Below are positions 10,249-19,717 of a stretch of 64,000 bases of DNA, piece after piece. A program made the position numbers and the translations under genes. Origin of the DNA: Cantharellus purpuraceus (taxonomy: Eukaryota; Basidiomycota; Agaricomycetes; Cantharellales; Hydnaceae); the NCBI GenBank assembly GCA_025174535.1, contig JALBUN010000014.1, positions 671,549-735,548 of the forward strand. The letters run 5' to 3'. The stretch's first letter is position 1. Every line of letters starts with the position of its first letter. The notes beneath the pieces were generated by a model. The model searched no databases and was not told where the DNA came from. It worked only from the letters and a program-made list of their open reading frames with translations.

Positions 10249-11703
10249 TGTTTTGGAACCCGCAAAATTATGGTGTTAGGGCAAACTCTAAATCACCACA
10301 ATTCCGTGAATGAACAGCTGAGAAGAATATCAAATCCTACTGCAGCACAACTCCAGAAACAATTTAACGTTTGTACTTTGGTTACAATCCCTTGTAATGG
10401 TCAATGCAGACAATACGCAGGAAGGTAATACGTTTCTTAGCAGTAGGGAATGAATAAGACTTCCAGAGTCTAGAGTTCATGGACACTTAGGGGTCCAGAT
10501 ATTCCAAAAAGAGGGGAATGCACTTAGAGGCTAGAGGAAGTAGGTGGATGAATCCAACCGTCCAACCAGTGACACTCTGAAGCAGGTAACAGCGATGTGT
10601 GAAGTAGTCTAGCAACTGCTTCACACAAGTTCAAGATCCTAATGCTCTGCAAAGGCAGTACACACTAGTAACTTAAACAAAGAGCACTAATGGCAGGACT
10701 ATCAACAGACAATCTCACCCTGTAGATTCATAGTCACACGAGGTAGATACTACACTCACGCCCAAAGCAGGACAATCACTACTTCGAGTGCAATCAAATA
10801 CAGTTACACAACTGTAAAAGATCCTTGAACTGGACAATCAACAGTTACTGAGATATAGAGGATGACACTGTATGTCACTCTAGTCACACTGATGTGCAAA
10901 TGATGGGGTAGAAATGGTTATTTATTCAGAGGCAGAATGGGCTCCTTTTATATTGTATTTACAGGAGCTGACTAATACTACTGGAAACTTCTACCTATTA
11001 ACAGATGGAAACTACTGGAAGCTAGTGGAATATGTGAGAAGGGGGTGGAAGTTTCCTAGCCAATGAGCTGCTTGGATTTGCTCTGACTCATGGCATGAGT
11101 CATGGATGGAGTCATAGTGTGACTCAGAGCAGGAGTCATAGTATGAGTAATCACAGGAGTCATGGTATGAGTCATGGAAGGAGTCATAGCATGAGTCATG
11201 GCAGGAGTCATTGCATGAGTCACCATTACTCAAATAACTCGGTCAATACTTTGTTTCCCAGGCTGATTAGCACAGCTATGGGTAGGCACAGCTTCTATTG
11301 AACTCTCCACTGAAAATGGAGTCAGAAGGTGCAGTGGTTGTGAAGATATTGAGCATTTACTGGCAGTGGTGACCAGATTGAGTCGGAGATTAAAATGAGT
11401 CATGTGATTGAAAATGAGTCAGTTGTCCGGGTGACTCCGGCTGACTTTGAGGCTGCTGACAACTGCGAAGGTTTGTGGGTCCATGTGGGTCTCAAAACTT
11501 CGCCCAGCAGAACAATAAGTTTGTAGACTCATTTCTGCATGGAAAATTCCTGAAAAAATATGAAAAAATAGAGAATATTTGAATGGCCCTGAATCAAGAG
11601 AAAGCAGCAGATATATGCTGATATTTTAAGGCCATGAAGCGAAATTGTACAGTTTCGGGACTTTAAACAAGATCTTTTTTAAGGGAAAACCAGTTCCCAT
11701 ACA
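10249..11703 (-). mobile_element. LTR family B, copy 3, nested in copy 2, TSD accaa
   Basis: A complete 1,455-bp LTR in reverse orientation, starting tgttttggaacc and ending ggttcccataca, is flanked by accaa at 10244-10248 and 11704-11708. Uninterrupted family B copies show continuous gtaaccaaagtacaaac at this place. The TGASTCA array is at 11084-11224 and has six exact heptamers. Confidence 0.93.
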
Positions 11704-11842
11704 ACCAAAGTACAAACGTTAAATTGTTTCTGGAGTTGTGCTGCAGTAGGATTTGATATTCTTCTCAGCTGTTCATTCACGGAATTGTGGTGATTTAGAG
11801 TTTGCCCTAACACCATAATTTTGCGGGTTCCAAAACACCGAT

Positions 11843-12456
11843 GTTCTTCTTCATTGCCCGAATATACCAGAATGTCGTCTAAGTAAACGAGGACTGTCAC
11901 ATCAAGGAGGTTGGCGAAGGTATCATTCATGAACCTCTGGAAGGCGGCCAGAGCATTTGTTAGTCCAAAGGGCATGATGCACCACTCGAAAGATCCATAT
12001 TGTGTGCAGAAGGTCGTTTTCCATTCATTGCCTTCTCAGATGCAGACTAGATGGTAGGCATGTCGGAGATCTATTTTGGAATAAATCTTAGCCTTTCGAG
12101 GACTTTCGAGTAGGTCCACAGTGTGGGGTATTGGGTATCGGTCTTTCTTGGTGATCTTGTTGAGTCCACAGAAGTCGACACATAGACGGAGTGATCTGTC
12201 CTTTTTGCAGACAAATAGGACTGGAGCTCCATGAGGAGATAGGGATGGGTGGATGAAGCCCGTGTCCAAGTTCTCGTCTATGAATGTCCAGAGAGCCAAT
12301 AGCTCTTTTTGGGATAGCAAGTAGATAGGGCCAAGCGGAGGGGTGGAGTTGTCATCCAGTTCAATCTTGAGATTGTATGGTCGGTGTTCTGCTAGGGAGT
12401 CAGCTTTAGACTTGCTGAACACGTCAGCGAACTCATGATACTCCTTAGGAACCATA
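11843..12456 (-). pseudogene. Element F-1 pol: reverse transcriptase fingers and palm
   Basis: The minus-strand frames 12455-12036 and 11975-11843 cover a Ty3/gypsy reverse transcriptase: HEFADVFSKSKADSLAEHRP, then GFIHPSLSPHGAPVLFV, LRLCVDFCGLNKITKKDRYP, IYSKIDLRHAYHLV and the catalytic [11 protein letters not shown] frame break near 12036-11975 and the family B LTR at 11837 disrupt it. The remainder of the RT continues at 8944. Confidence 0.9.
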
Positions 12457-13144
12457 GATAGGTCCGGTGGAGTTGATCAGGCGGAACGAGCGGTGAGGAA
12501 TATTGGATTGGAGAGGTGAACCTGGAATGTGTGAGAGCCATCCAGTTTGCTTAGTCTGGCAAAGACCATAGCGTCCACCAGTGATATAAACAGCGGGGCA
12601 GACGGAGTATCTATCAGAGCAGAGTCAGCAGAGGTGGAAGATAGTTTTGCACCTAAAGTTGCTGGTGATGTCGGGGATGACACAGCCTGTACTGGAGAAT
12701 GGAATGTGATATGGCCCAATGCCCAGTCAATCAACGGATTGTAGCAGGTGAGCCAGTTATGTCCGAGAACCACAGAACAGCTGGAGTCAAGCGAAGTAAC
12801 ATAGAATGTAAGGTTCTGGATTTCTCTGACAGAAAAACGGATAGACAGATCTATAGCTTGTGAAATAACAGCATTAGTAGTGCCATCAAATAATCAGAGC
12901 GATATTGGAGTTATGGTGTATGTATGGAGTTTATGTAAATTGGAAAAAGAGGAATCGAGGAAACAGTGAGTAGAACTGGAGTCAATTAACACTTGAATAG
13001 TGGTATTGGGAATGGAGTTGGAGTAGACAAGGAGGGTAAGGGAGTCGGAGTGGGAAAGAGTGGATGCATTCAGGTGGAGCTCATTTGTCGTACGGGGAGT
13101 ACCAACACAGCCCTCAGTCCGTATGGAGGCTATAGGACTGCTTA
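12457..13144 (-). pseudogene. Element F-1 protease region
   Basis: The minus strand encodes a retropepsin-like domain downstream of gag. The active-site segment reads VLIDSSSTHCFLD, where Ty3/gypsy proteases normally have DSG/DTG, so the glycine is replaced. The later part contains [15 protein letters not shown], which matches the conserved G-x-x-WL end of this protease. A stop near 12895 separates the two parts. Confidence 0.8.
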
Positions 13145-13883
13145 CTATTTTTTTTGGTCCGTCGCTTTTGCGTCGGACTTGTCCGTCATGGCATTGATGG
13201 CATGGCCCTTTGCCTTTGCTGTGGATGAGGTTGCCTTGTTGCAATCCTTGGCTTGGTGGCCAGGCTTTCCACAGAACAGACAGAGGTTGTTGTCCATGCA
13301 GTGCTGGTGTTCCTGCTGGGTAAGTTTTCCATCCTTCCCCAGCTTGGTGGAGAGGTCCAGAGTACTCTTGCGAGCTCTGGAGTTATTGTTGGTGCCGGAA
13401 TTGTTCTGACCAGAACCAGAAGTGGCAGTGTTACCAGTGTTTGACTTCTGGCCTGAGTTGTCGGTGGTCCTCTTATCAGACCCCTTGTTGGACTTTGGGG
13501 TCTTGTCCAATGATTTGTCTGATTTGTTGTTGGCTGAATTTTCACAGGAGACCTTGGATTGACATTCCCAATAACAGGCATCAATGGATTGGGCGAGCTT
13601 GCGGAGGTTAACCAAAGTATCCAGCTTACCGATGTGTGATATCTCGTCCTTGATGTGGGATGGGAATCCAATGTAAAATTGGTGTCGGAGTGCGGCATCA
13701 CCCAGTTCGTTCTCGGCATCGGCCTTGGGGTTGTAAGGACCAAAATTGGTCCAAAGTTCGGAGATGAAGTCGGAGTAGTCCTCTGACCATATTGGGTCAT
13801 CAGAGTCGTCCATGAGCACTGGCTCAAAGTAGTCCAGTGTGGTGCCCTTGAGATAGGACATGGCGAAGGTGACCTTCACCTGA
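13145..13883 (-). pseudogene. Element F-1 gag, C-terminal part with zinc knuckle
   Basis: The frame 13879-13145 starts inside gag (KVTFAMSYLKGTTLDYFEP, the capsid-like core), followed by a Ser/Asn/Gly-rich linker and the CCHC nucleocapsid knuckle CLFCGKPGHQAKDC. It is the continuation of the N-terminal gag piece at 15020-15346; the two are separated by the family A solo LTR. Compared with F-2 it lacks about 25 residues before QWG/ALRHQFYIG, so F-1 carries a further internal deletion. Confidence 0.9.
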
Positions 13884-15019
13884 TGTCGGTTCGCTTATGG
13901 TTGGATGAGGATGGGAGCAAAAGGTCAGTCCCGATGGCTGATCGTGCTCTGTGACTGGATGACAATGGAGAGCCTGGTTGGGAGGTACGTGAAAGCTGGT
14001 TTCAGGAGAAGCAACCTCTCGGTGGCGGAGGGGAATCTGACCATTGAACCAAGGTGTTTTACCTCAGTGTAGAGCTCATGGATTGTGATGTAGAGCATAG
14101 AGCATAGACTTAGAGCGTGGACTTTGACTTTAGAGTGTTGGCTGAAGACTTGTTGATTGATTCCAAAGACGAAAACTAGCGCCCTTTTATATACATATCC
14201 CCAGGGCACAATGACACAATATGAGGAGCAAATGATGCGATATGATGCAAGAAATGCTGATCAAGCCTGCTGATGAAGCATGTGAAGTTGAACTACTAAT
14301 GGGGAAATCATGGAGAAATGAAGTGACAGATAGGGATAATCTTTGTAAGAATAGGGGGTGATGAGTAATAAAAGAACCAAAAATAGAACAAGGATGAGTA
14401 AGTTGTGTATGAATGAATTAAAAGATGAAACAGGGGTGAGTCATATAAAAGAACAATAGAAATGTCCACCAATACCATCTTCCCTATGGCTCCAAAGGTA
14501 AATTGACCCTGAGTCACATGAGGACTTCAGTCAGCATCCACAACAAATACTCCTTATTGTCTAAGTGATCTGTCTCCATATGGTATCCCATTCCAAGGGT
14601 ATTTGGTCCCTTTGCCTGACACAATGTAATCTCGGATTGAAGTGGGAGGATAGGTTGGCAATGGTGACTGAAATTCTACCTCATGTTTGACTCTTCTATC
14701 CGTGTTACGATATAGAGGTGAAATGCCGAGGAATGTATATGGTTCAACGGAATTGTGAAAGAATATGGGATCACCAATGGCATAGGAGAGACATGGTGGG
14801 GATCTTGGACGTTGTGAATGATGATGAAAAGATTGGTGTGAATAGAAGGCTGATAATGATTGATGGTGATGAAACACGAGTGACAATCGATGGCTAGAAT
14901 TAGAGACTGAGGTGGAGAGGGAGTTGCAGCGCTATTTAAAAGTTGAAATGAAAAGATGCTGGCGGAGTTGGACTGTCAGAGTGGTTCGATATACGTCCTT
15001 GATGTGTCCCAGCTCGTCA
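13884..15019 (-). mobile_element. Solo LTR family A, copy 2, inside F-1 gag
   Basis: The insert runs from tgtcggttcgc to cagctcgtca and splits gag exactly between Gln and Val codons that are adjacent in F-2. The flanks are ctga (13880-13883) and ttga (15020-15023), consistent with a short target duplication with one change. Relative to the complete copy at 53756-55142 it lacks about 125 bp next to the tgtcggttcgc end. No genes. Confidence 0.85.
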
Positions 15020-15346
15020 TTGATCGGATGTGAACGCGTCGGGGCGGTCGTGGAAATTCAACCGGCATTGCACCAAGAACGGCTGGAGCTTTCGCAGATT
15101 GGAGCCATTGAATGGGTCAGGTTCTCGGACCTTGGTCCAGGACTTAGGAGCTTGTGGGTTATGGATGCTGCTGGCGAGCAGGGAGATGGCTTGCACCAGA
15201 TTTGGAGAGGGCAGGGTGTCGTCTTCTTCATTGACAGCCTCTATGTGGTCCATTGGTTCTTCGACAACCTCAGGGATGGTGTCAATGCTGGGAGCGGGCA
15301 TCTCGACGGTTCGTGCGCATTTGGAATTGGCGGTGGATCGTGGCAT
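15020..15346 (-). pseudogene. Element F-1 gag, N-terminal part
   Basis: The minus-strand frame starts with ATG at 15346 about 30 bp after the family E LTR, as expected for gag. The protein begins MPRSTANSKCARTVEMPA, continues through an acidic stretch (EVVEEPMDHIEAVNEEDD) and reaches KVREPDPFNGSNLRKLQPF, the usual entry to the gag capsid region. It ends at the family A insertion and resumes at 13883. Confidence 0.88.
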
Positions 15347-15554
15347 TGGTAGGAGTGAGTATGGCAGTTCAATATACTGTTACGCACTAGGTCCGATTGG
15401 GAGTCAGAGATTGGGTTGGAGGTTTGGTTGGAGTCAGAGTACGTCGTGGGGGTCAGAACGGACTTGGCTTCAGCTTATGTGCTGCGCCCTCACTAATACC
15501 GGTGTCTGAGATTTCGGAGACGGAGTACAACTTAGAGAGTTAGGATTGGACTTA

Positions 15555-16119
15555 GACGCTTGTTCGGAATCATGTCAGTATACAATATTCTGATGTATAT
15601 GAGATATACATCAGAATTTCAATGATACATAAAGCCAGGGAGTTACAATTTGGATATCTTAAAAGATTTCGGATGTGTGAAATTTTCATAAATATAAACA
15701 TATATTCTATATTTTAATAAACTTTAAAAGATAAGATATTTGGTTGAGATGAACATAATTATTTACATGGATATAATAGGAATGTATATATGAATATAAT
15801 TGGTATTATATAGGGTATTTAGATATACAAATACCAGGTGGGGATTAAAGATAGTTCAAATTATGTTATAAGTATTGTATAAGAAAGAATCAATGATATT
15901 TGGATGTTCCTTCAAGAGAGTTGCCACCACTAAATCAGGAAAAAAGAATTATTTTTGAGAATTATGCCAAAATATCAAAATATGTTTTAATCTAGTATAT
16001 TGTGTAAAATTTGAGAATCATGTTGAAATATGAAAATAAGTTTGAATTGAAGTGTATTGTATAAAATTTGAGGAAAATAGGTTGTACATACGTATTTGTT
16101 GTATTTCTGAATAAGCATC
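15555..16119 (+). repeat. Left terminal direct repeat of DDE element 1
   Basis: This 565-bp non-coding AT-rich unit is repeated in the same orientation at 23043-23608. Each unit by itself carries inverted ends (GACGCTTGTTC...GAATAAGCATC; the last has one change). A near-perfect hairpin, attctgatgtatat with its complement around gag, lies at 15587-15617. Confidence 0.9.
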
Positions 16120-16646
16120 TTAGGAAAGTCTTGGAAACAAACACCTTTAATGCAGTGAAGCTATTTTTAAAACAAAGTAACTTAGTTAGGGCATAGTGGT
16201 AGATAATCTTGTTCTAACATGAGACTGTATGACTATCCCTCGTACTTTAGGGTGCAATACCATCAGATTTTCCATCCAAAGTGGTGGAAAATAATGATCC
16301 TGCTCCATACTAGTATATAACTCTGTTAATTTCTGTTCCAGAAGTGTGCCATCAGTACATCTGTATAAAGTCAGTGATTGGAACCTTGATATTTATAAAG
16401 GAACTTACCTCAGAAACAAATCATGGAGGGATCCTATCCGAGATATATACCAATCATTAACTCTTCTATCAAACTCTATCTTGCATTGAAGCATAAAAGA
16501 GAGCATCTTCATAATGCTTATAACATAAAAACATAATAATCATTTTATTAAGAAAGCAAGATGTATATATCTACTGCCTATACAAAATATCAAATGTTCA
16601 GAAAAAATGATTATTATGTTTTTTCATTTCTGTTTTATAAGCAGAG
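16120..16646 (+). promoter_or_regulatory. Leader region of DDE element 1 with a 19-bp inverted repeat
   Basis: No gene is visible in this 527-bp AT-rich stretch. Close to its end, aaaacataataatcatttt (about 16527-16546) is repeated in inverted form at about 16604-16623, just before the first ORF at 16647. It could be a transposase or regulator binding site or a stem in the leader RNA. It is also present in DDE element 2 (42640-42740). Confidence 0.4.
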
Positions 16647-16901
16647 ATGGATTTGAAAATGCCACAAATCTTTGAAGATATAAAAGCAATCAAAGGCTGG
16701 ATAAGTGACAATGATGCACTGATAAAAGCTATGGCAAGTCAAATGGAAGTAAAAGATGAATTAATATCTGATCTTATAAATGTCAAGTCTTGGATGAGTG
16801 AAAAGGATAGGCAGATCACTATGCTTGAACAACAGGTTAATTCCCAGAGTCAGGAAATTCAGGTGCTTAAGAAACAGGTTGAGGAAAAAATACAATTATA
16901 A
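16647..16901 (+). CDS. Coiled-coil ORF 1 of DDE element 1
   Basis: An 84-residue predicted protein starting MDLKMPQIFEDIKAIKGW. It has heptad-like hydrophobic spacing and many Glu/Lys/Gln residues in the second half (ITMLEQQVNSQSQEIQVLKK), which suggests a coiled coil. It repeats a WISDN/WMSEKD motif that reappears in the next ORF (WMSEMND), so the two probably belong to one protein joined by a short intron or separated by a frameshift at 16870-16910. In DDE element 2 the first ATG is changed to AGG, and translation would begin three codons later. No family recognised. Confidence 0.55.
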   Translation: MDLKMPQIFEDIKAIKGWISDNDALIKAMASQMEVKDELISDLINVKSWMSEKDRQITMLEQQVNSQSQEIQVLKKQVEEKIQL

Positions 16902-16906
16902 CTACT

Positions 16907-18139
16907 TTGACAGACAGGAAAGAGAATTTAGATGAATGGATGAGTGAAATGAATGATATTGTATCAGGATTTGGAACAGATATTCATAAACTTCAGAGAC
17001 AGGTTAATAGGTGTGTTGCCACAATATCAGACCATGGAACAGATATTCATCAACAGGTCAATACACATAATGCAGAGAATCTTATATTGGACTATAGAAC
17101 AGATATTCATAAACTTCAGAAACAGGTTAATAGATGTATTGCAACAATATCAGACATTGTGGAATGGAAATCTGAAGTGCATGAGTGGATTGTAGAAACA
17201 GATGATACTGTAGTGGAACTTGGAACAGACATTAATAAACTTCAGAAACAGGGTGATGAATATAAAGCAATAATATCTGAGATTGTTGACTGGAAATTTG
17301 ATATGAATCACTGGGCTGGAAAACAAGAACAGGAGGTAACAAGGTTACAGGAAAATGGTACCAGAAAGGTGACATTTAAGATAGTGAAAAGAGGTGTAGA
17401 CTATATACTTATAGACTCAGATCAGTCTTGTAGACTAAATAGAATGGAATTATTCATAAATGGTGAGCCTAGAAAACTATCTACAATATATACTAGAAAG
17501 AATGAAATGTCATCATATGACGTAGATGGTAATAGGATTAATTTTCAAACATGGAAGCAAGGAATGACTCAAGGTTTAAGGCATCAAGAAAAAGGTCTAA
17601 TGAACGATCTCAAACTCCTAGTTCAAGGCATCAAGAAAAAAGGTCTAAGGAACGATCTGATTCAGACTCTGATCAATCTGATTCAGACTCTGATCAATCT
17701 GATTCAGACTCTGATCAATCTGATTCAGACTCTGATCAATCTGATTCAGACTCTGATCAATCTGATTCAGACTCTGATCAATCTGATTCAGACTCTGATC
17801 AATCTGATTCAGACTCTGATCAATCTGATTCAGACTCTGATCAATCTGATTCAGACTCTGATCAATCTGATTCAGACTCTGATCAATCTGATTCAGACTC
17901 TGATCAATCTGATTCAGACTCTGATCAATCTGATTCAGACTCTGATCAATCTGATTCAGACTCTGATCAATCTGATTCAGACTCTGATCAATCTGATTCA
18001 GACTCTGATCAATCTGATTCAGACTCTGATCAATCTCAAATTCCTAGTTCAAGAAAAAGATGTAGAGGGAGAACCCAGTAATGTAAGCCTCCGAAGACGT
18101 AGGATACAAGGTCACCTTGGAGTGAATGGCTGTCCATGA
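16907..18139 (+). CDS. Coiled-coil and heptad-repeat protein of DDE element 1
   Basis: The frame has no ATG until 16940 and probably continues ORF 1. Residues 1-150 hold three or four related blocks (TDIHKLQ-QVNRCxATISD), each predicted to be helical, followed by a small folded-looking region (VTFKIVKRGVDYILIDSD, NGEPRKLSTIYTRKNEMSSYDVDG). After that the DNA is 18 copies of a 21-bp repeat. In this frame the repeat encodes LIQTLIN. In the overlapping frame at 17551-18081 the same DNA encodes SDSDSDQ. The second reading gives a more protein-like ending, so a frameshift or small intron near 17520-17560 may switch frames. Function unknown; coil and acidic repeat suggest a structural or binding role. 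Confidence 0.5.
   Translation: MTDRKENLDEWMSEMNDIVSGFGTDIHKLQRQVNRCVATISDHGTDIHQQVNTHNAENLILDYRTDIHKLQKQVNRCIATISDIVEWKSEVHEWIVETDDTVVELGTDINKLQKQGDEYKAIISEIVDWKFDMNHWAGKQEQEVTRLQENGTRKVTFKIVKRGVDYILIDSDQSCRLNRMELFINGEPRKLSTIYTRKNEMSSYDVDGNRINFQTWKQGMTQGLRHQEKGLMNDLKLLVQGIKKKGLRNDLIQTLINLIQTLINLIQTLINLIQTLINLIQTLINLIQTLINLIQTLINLIQTLINLIQTLINLIQTLINLIQTLINLIQTLINLIQTLINLIQTLINLIQTLINLIQTLINLIQTLINLIQTLINLKFLVQEKDVEGEPSNVSLRRRRIQGHLGVNGCP
17551..18081 (+). CDS. Ser/Arg- and Ser/Asp-rich frame overlapping the coiled-coil ORF
   Basis: This 176-residue frame begins with a basic Ser/Arg segment (ASRKRSNERSQTPSSRHQEK), passes through 18 copies of SDSDSDQ, and ends with a second basic segment (IPSSRKRCRGRTQ). 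The repeated SSR-K motif on both sides of the repeat suggests that this is the real reading of the 3' half. It has no clear upstream start, so it would need joining to the frame before it. In DDE element 2 it is 197 residues long, exactly three repeat units more. Confidence 0.45.
   Translation: MEARNDSRFKASRKRSNERSQTPSSRHQEKRSKERSDSDSDQSDSDSDQSDSDSDQSDSDSDQSDSDSDQSDSDSDQSDSDSDQSDSDSDQSDSDSDQSDSDSDQSDSDSDQSDSDSDQSDSDSDQSDSDSDQSDSDSDQSDSDSDQSDSDSDQSDSDSDQSQIPSSRKRCRGRTQ
17656..18033 (+). repeat. 21-bp tandem repeat, 18 copies
   Basis: The unit gattcagactctgatcaatct repeats with almost no variation across 378 bp. The unit is a multiple of three, so all frames without a stop stay open. The second DDE element has 21 copies (41176-41616), showing recent expansion or contraction. 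Confidence 0.95.
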
Positions 18140-18154
18140 GCAGTCTAATGATGT

Positions 18155-18696
18155 CCCTATCTGTCGTTTCATTTCTCCATGATTTCCCCTTTAGTAGCTC
18201 AACTTCACACGCTTCGTCAGCTGGCTTGATCAGCATTTCTTGCATCATTTGCTCCTCATATTGTGTCGTTGTGCCCTGGGAATTTGTATATAAAAGGGCG
18301 CTAGTTTTTGCCTTTGGAATCAAAAAACAAGTTTTCAGCCAACGCTCTAAGTCTACACTCTACATCACAATCCATCATCTCTACACTGAGGTAAAACACC
18401 TTGGTTCAACGATCAGATTTCCCTCCGCCACCGAGAGGTTGCTTCTCCTGAAACCAGCTTTCGCGTACCTTCCAACCGGGCTCCGCATTGTCATCCAGTC
18501 ACAGAGCACGATCAGCCATCGGGACCGACCTTTTGCTCCCATCCTCATCCAACCACAGAGCACTATCCCACTTCCCTGTTACGTACCCCTCGCCCTGATT
18601 GATCTTTGGAGTGCTGAACAACTGCGTTACACACCGTCTGCTTGCTAGGACCATTGCACGCAGGCTTATAGGATCTATTCCATAAGCGAACCGACA
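18155..18696 (+). mobile_element. LTR family A fragment inside DDE element 1
   Basis: A 540-bp piece of the 3' half of LTR family A, with its TATA box and the terminal gcgaaccgaca, lies between the repeat ORF and the small-ORF region. The same fragment is in DDE element 2 at 40513-41054, so it was acquired before the two copies separated. It is bounded by a 33-bp imperfect inverted repeat (18123-18155 and 18703-18735, 27 of 33 matching). Confidence 0.85.
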
Positions 18697-18795
18697 CCGA
18701 GTGACATCATCGGGCTGCTCAAGGACAACGATTCAATTATCTGGTACACCATGCCGCTGCAAAGTCTCACCTACTGTCTGCTCAGTAAGTGCATC

Positions 18796-18835
18796 ATTAT
18801 CAACCCTCACAGCCAAAAGGCTGTCCTTTGATAAT
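18796..18835 (+). other. Imperfect hairpin in the spacer of DDE element 1
   Basis: The stem attatcaa...cagcc pairs with ggctg...ttgataat around an aaaa loop. It is conserved in DDE element 2. No function can be assigned from sequence alone. Confidence 0.35.
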
Positions 18836-18839
18836 GTGA

Positions 18840-19188
18840 TCAAACTGCTCCTGACAAGGTGACCTTCCATCCGACGTCATTACCATGATATGATAATATC
18901 CAATCGGCTGGTACACCTATTTAGCTATGCAGCAAAGAATTTGGAATGAAAGACTGGCAAGATAGGAAACAAGGAACTGGTAGAAGAATGATAGATGAAA
19001 GGACAGGGAATTCTGTATGGGACTTTGTTGTAGTATTCAGAACGAGTGCATGCATCTGGCTATTGACAACTTTAGAAAATATATATAATTCAATTTATAA
19101 ATATTAGATAAAAATATGGACATTCTGCTCTTCAGAACTATGCACATATCTAGTAAATAAATTTTATATATCCTTCTTTATTGACATC
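18840..19188. other. Spacer of DDE element 1 without a recognised gene
   Basis: I see no convincing ORF here. The sequence is AT-rich and, from 19080, contains tata-rich stretches that may serve as promoter for the small ORFs that follow. Confidence 0.4.
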
Positions 19189-19356
19189 ATGGGTAAAGAT
19201 AAGAAGTGCAATGATTGGAGTTCTCATGATCTTTGGGATTATGGTATAATGGTTGACACACAATGGACTAAACAGTTTTTTGAGACAGATTTTAGAGATA
19301 TTACTTTAGATACTGATGATGAGATCCTCAGTTTTGATTACAAAAAGATGATGTGA
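19189..19356 (+). CDS. Small ORF A of DDE element 1 (55 residues)
   Basis: A 55-residue acidic protein starting MGKDKKCNDWSSHDLWDY, with an aromatic-rich middle (WTKQFFETDF) and an acidic end. The ATG follows a T-rich, TATA-containing stretch and the whole frame is conserved in the other copy (39853-40020, minus). It may be an exon of the next ORF, because the sequence between them is short, but a splice that keeps the frame is not obvious. Not recognised. Confidence 0.4.
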   Translation: MGKDKKCNDWSSHDLWDYGIMVDTQWTKQFFETDFRDITLDTDDEILSFDYKKMM

Positions 19357-19433
19357 AATGTTTAAAGGAGTCTTCAAGAAAATTTTTACATACTTAGATA
19401 AGGAAGAATAAGGGAAAAAGTGCTTTAGAGGAA

Positions 19434-19679
19434 ATGACAATACCTTGCATTCAAACATCGAGAAAAGTCCCCCAGTTTTACCTAGTAACTGTTACAAGAG
19501 AGCTTGATCATGCTATCACAGAAGGGTTGTTTTCAGAAGTGATAACAAATGTAAGGTGTTGTTTTCCTGTAACAGTAACAGGTATGAAACATATTAATAG
19601 TAGAAAGAATGTTCTACAGTGTTTTGAAGCATTTAAGAAGTTTGTAGATATACTTGATAGGAAATTAGATGAGAAATAA
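19434..19679 (+). CDS. Small ORF B of DDE element 1 (81 residues)
   Basis: An 81-residue protein that starts MTIPCIQTSRKVPQFYLV. It alternates beta-prone stretches (FYLVTVTRELDH, CCFPVTVTG) with a C-terminal helix (NVLQCFEAFKKFVDILDRKL). The frame is open a further 12 codons upstream of the ATG to a position that looks like a 3' splice site (acatacttag), so it may be a downstream exon. It is identical in DDE element 2 (39530-39775). Function unknown. Confidence 0.5.
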   Translation: MTIPCIQTSRKVPQFYLVTVTRELDHAITEGLFSEVITNVRCCFPVTVTGMKHINSRKNVLQCFEAFKKFVDILDRKLDEK

Positions 19680-19717
19680 TGAGTTTTGAAAATTAATATA
19701 TAATAACCAGAGACACC

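Larger units (their letters stand above)
8950..11837 (+). mobile_element. LTR family B, copy 2, TSD ccgat, itself interrupted
   Basis: The LTR begins tgtatgggaac at 8950 and ends ggttccaaaaca at 11837, with 5-bp flanks ccgat at 8945-8949 and 11838-11842. The empty site is seen in element F-2 (gtgtccgatgttcttc near 46350). A second family B LTR lies inside at 10249-11703, so this copy's own sequence is 8950-10248 plus 11709-11837. It interrupts the reverse transcriptase of F-1. Confidence 0.92.

Noticed and set aside
11095..11301. Open frames encoding repeated MSHGRSHSMSH or DSCYDSFHDSYHDSC peptides in LTR family B
   Set aside because: They arise from the TGASTCA-type DNA repeat, occur on both strands, lie inside LTRs, and change length with the array. 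A regulatory array explains them better than a gene.
17656..18033. CRISPR-like array
   Set aside because: The 21-bp units are contiguous without spacers and encode a heptad; the genome is fungal.
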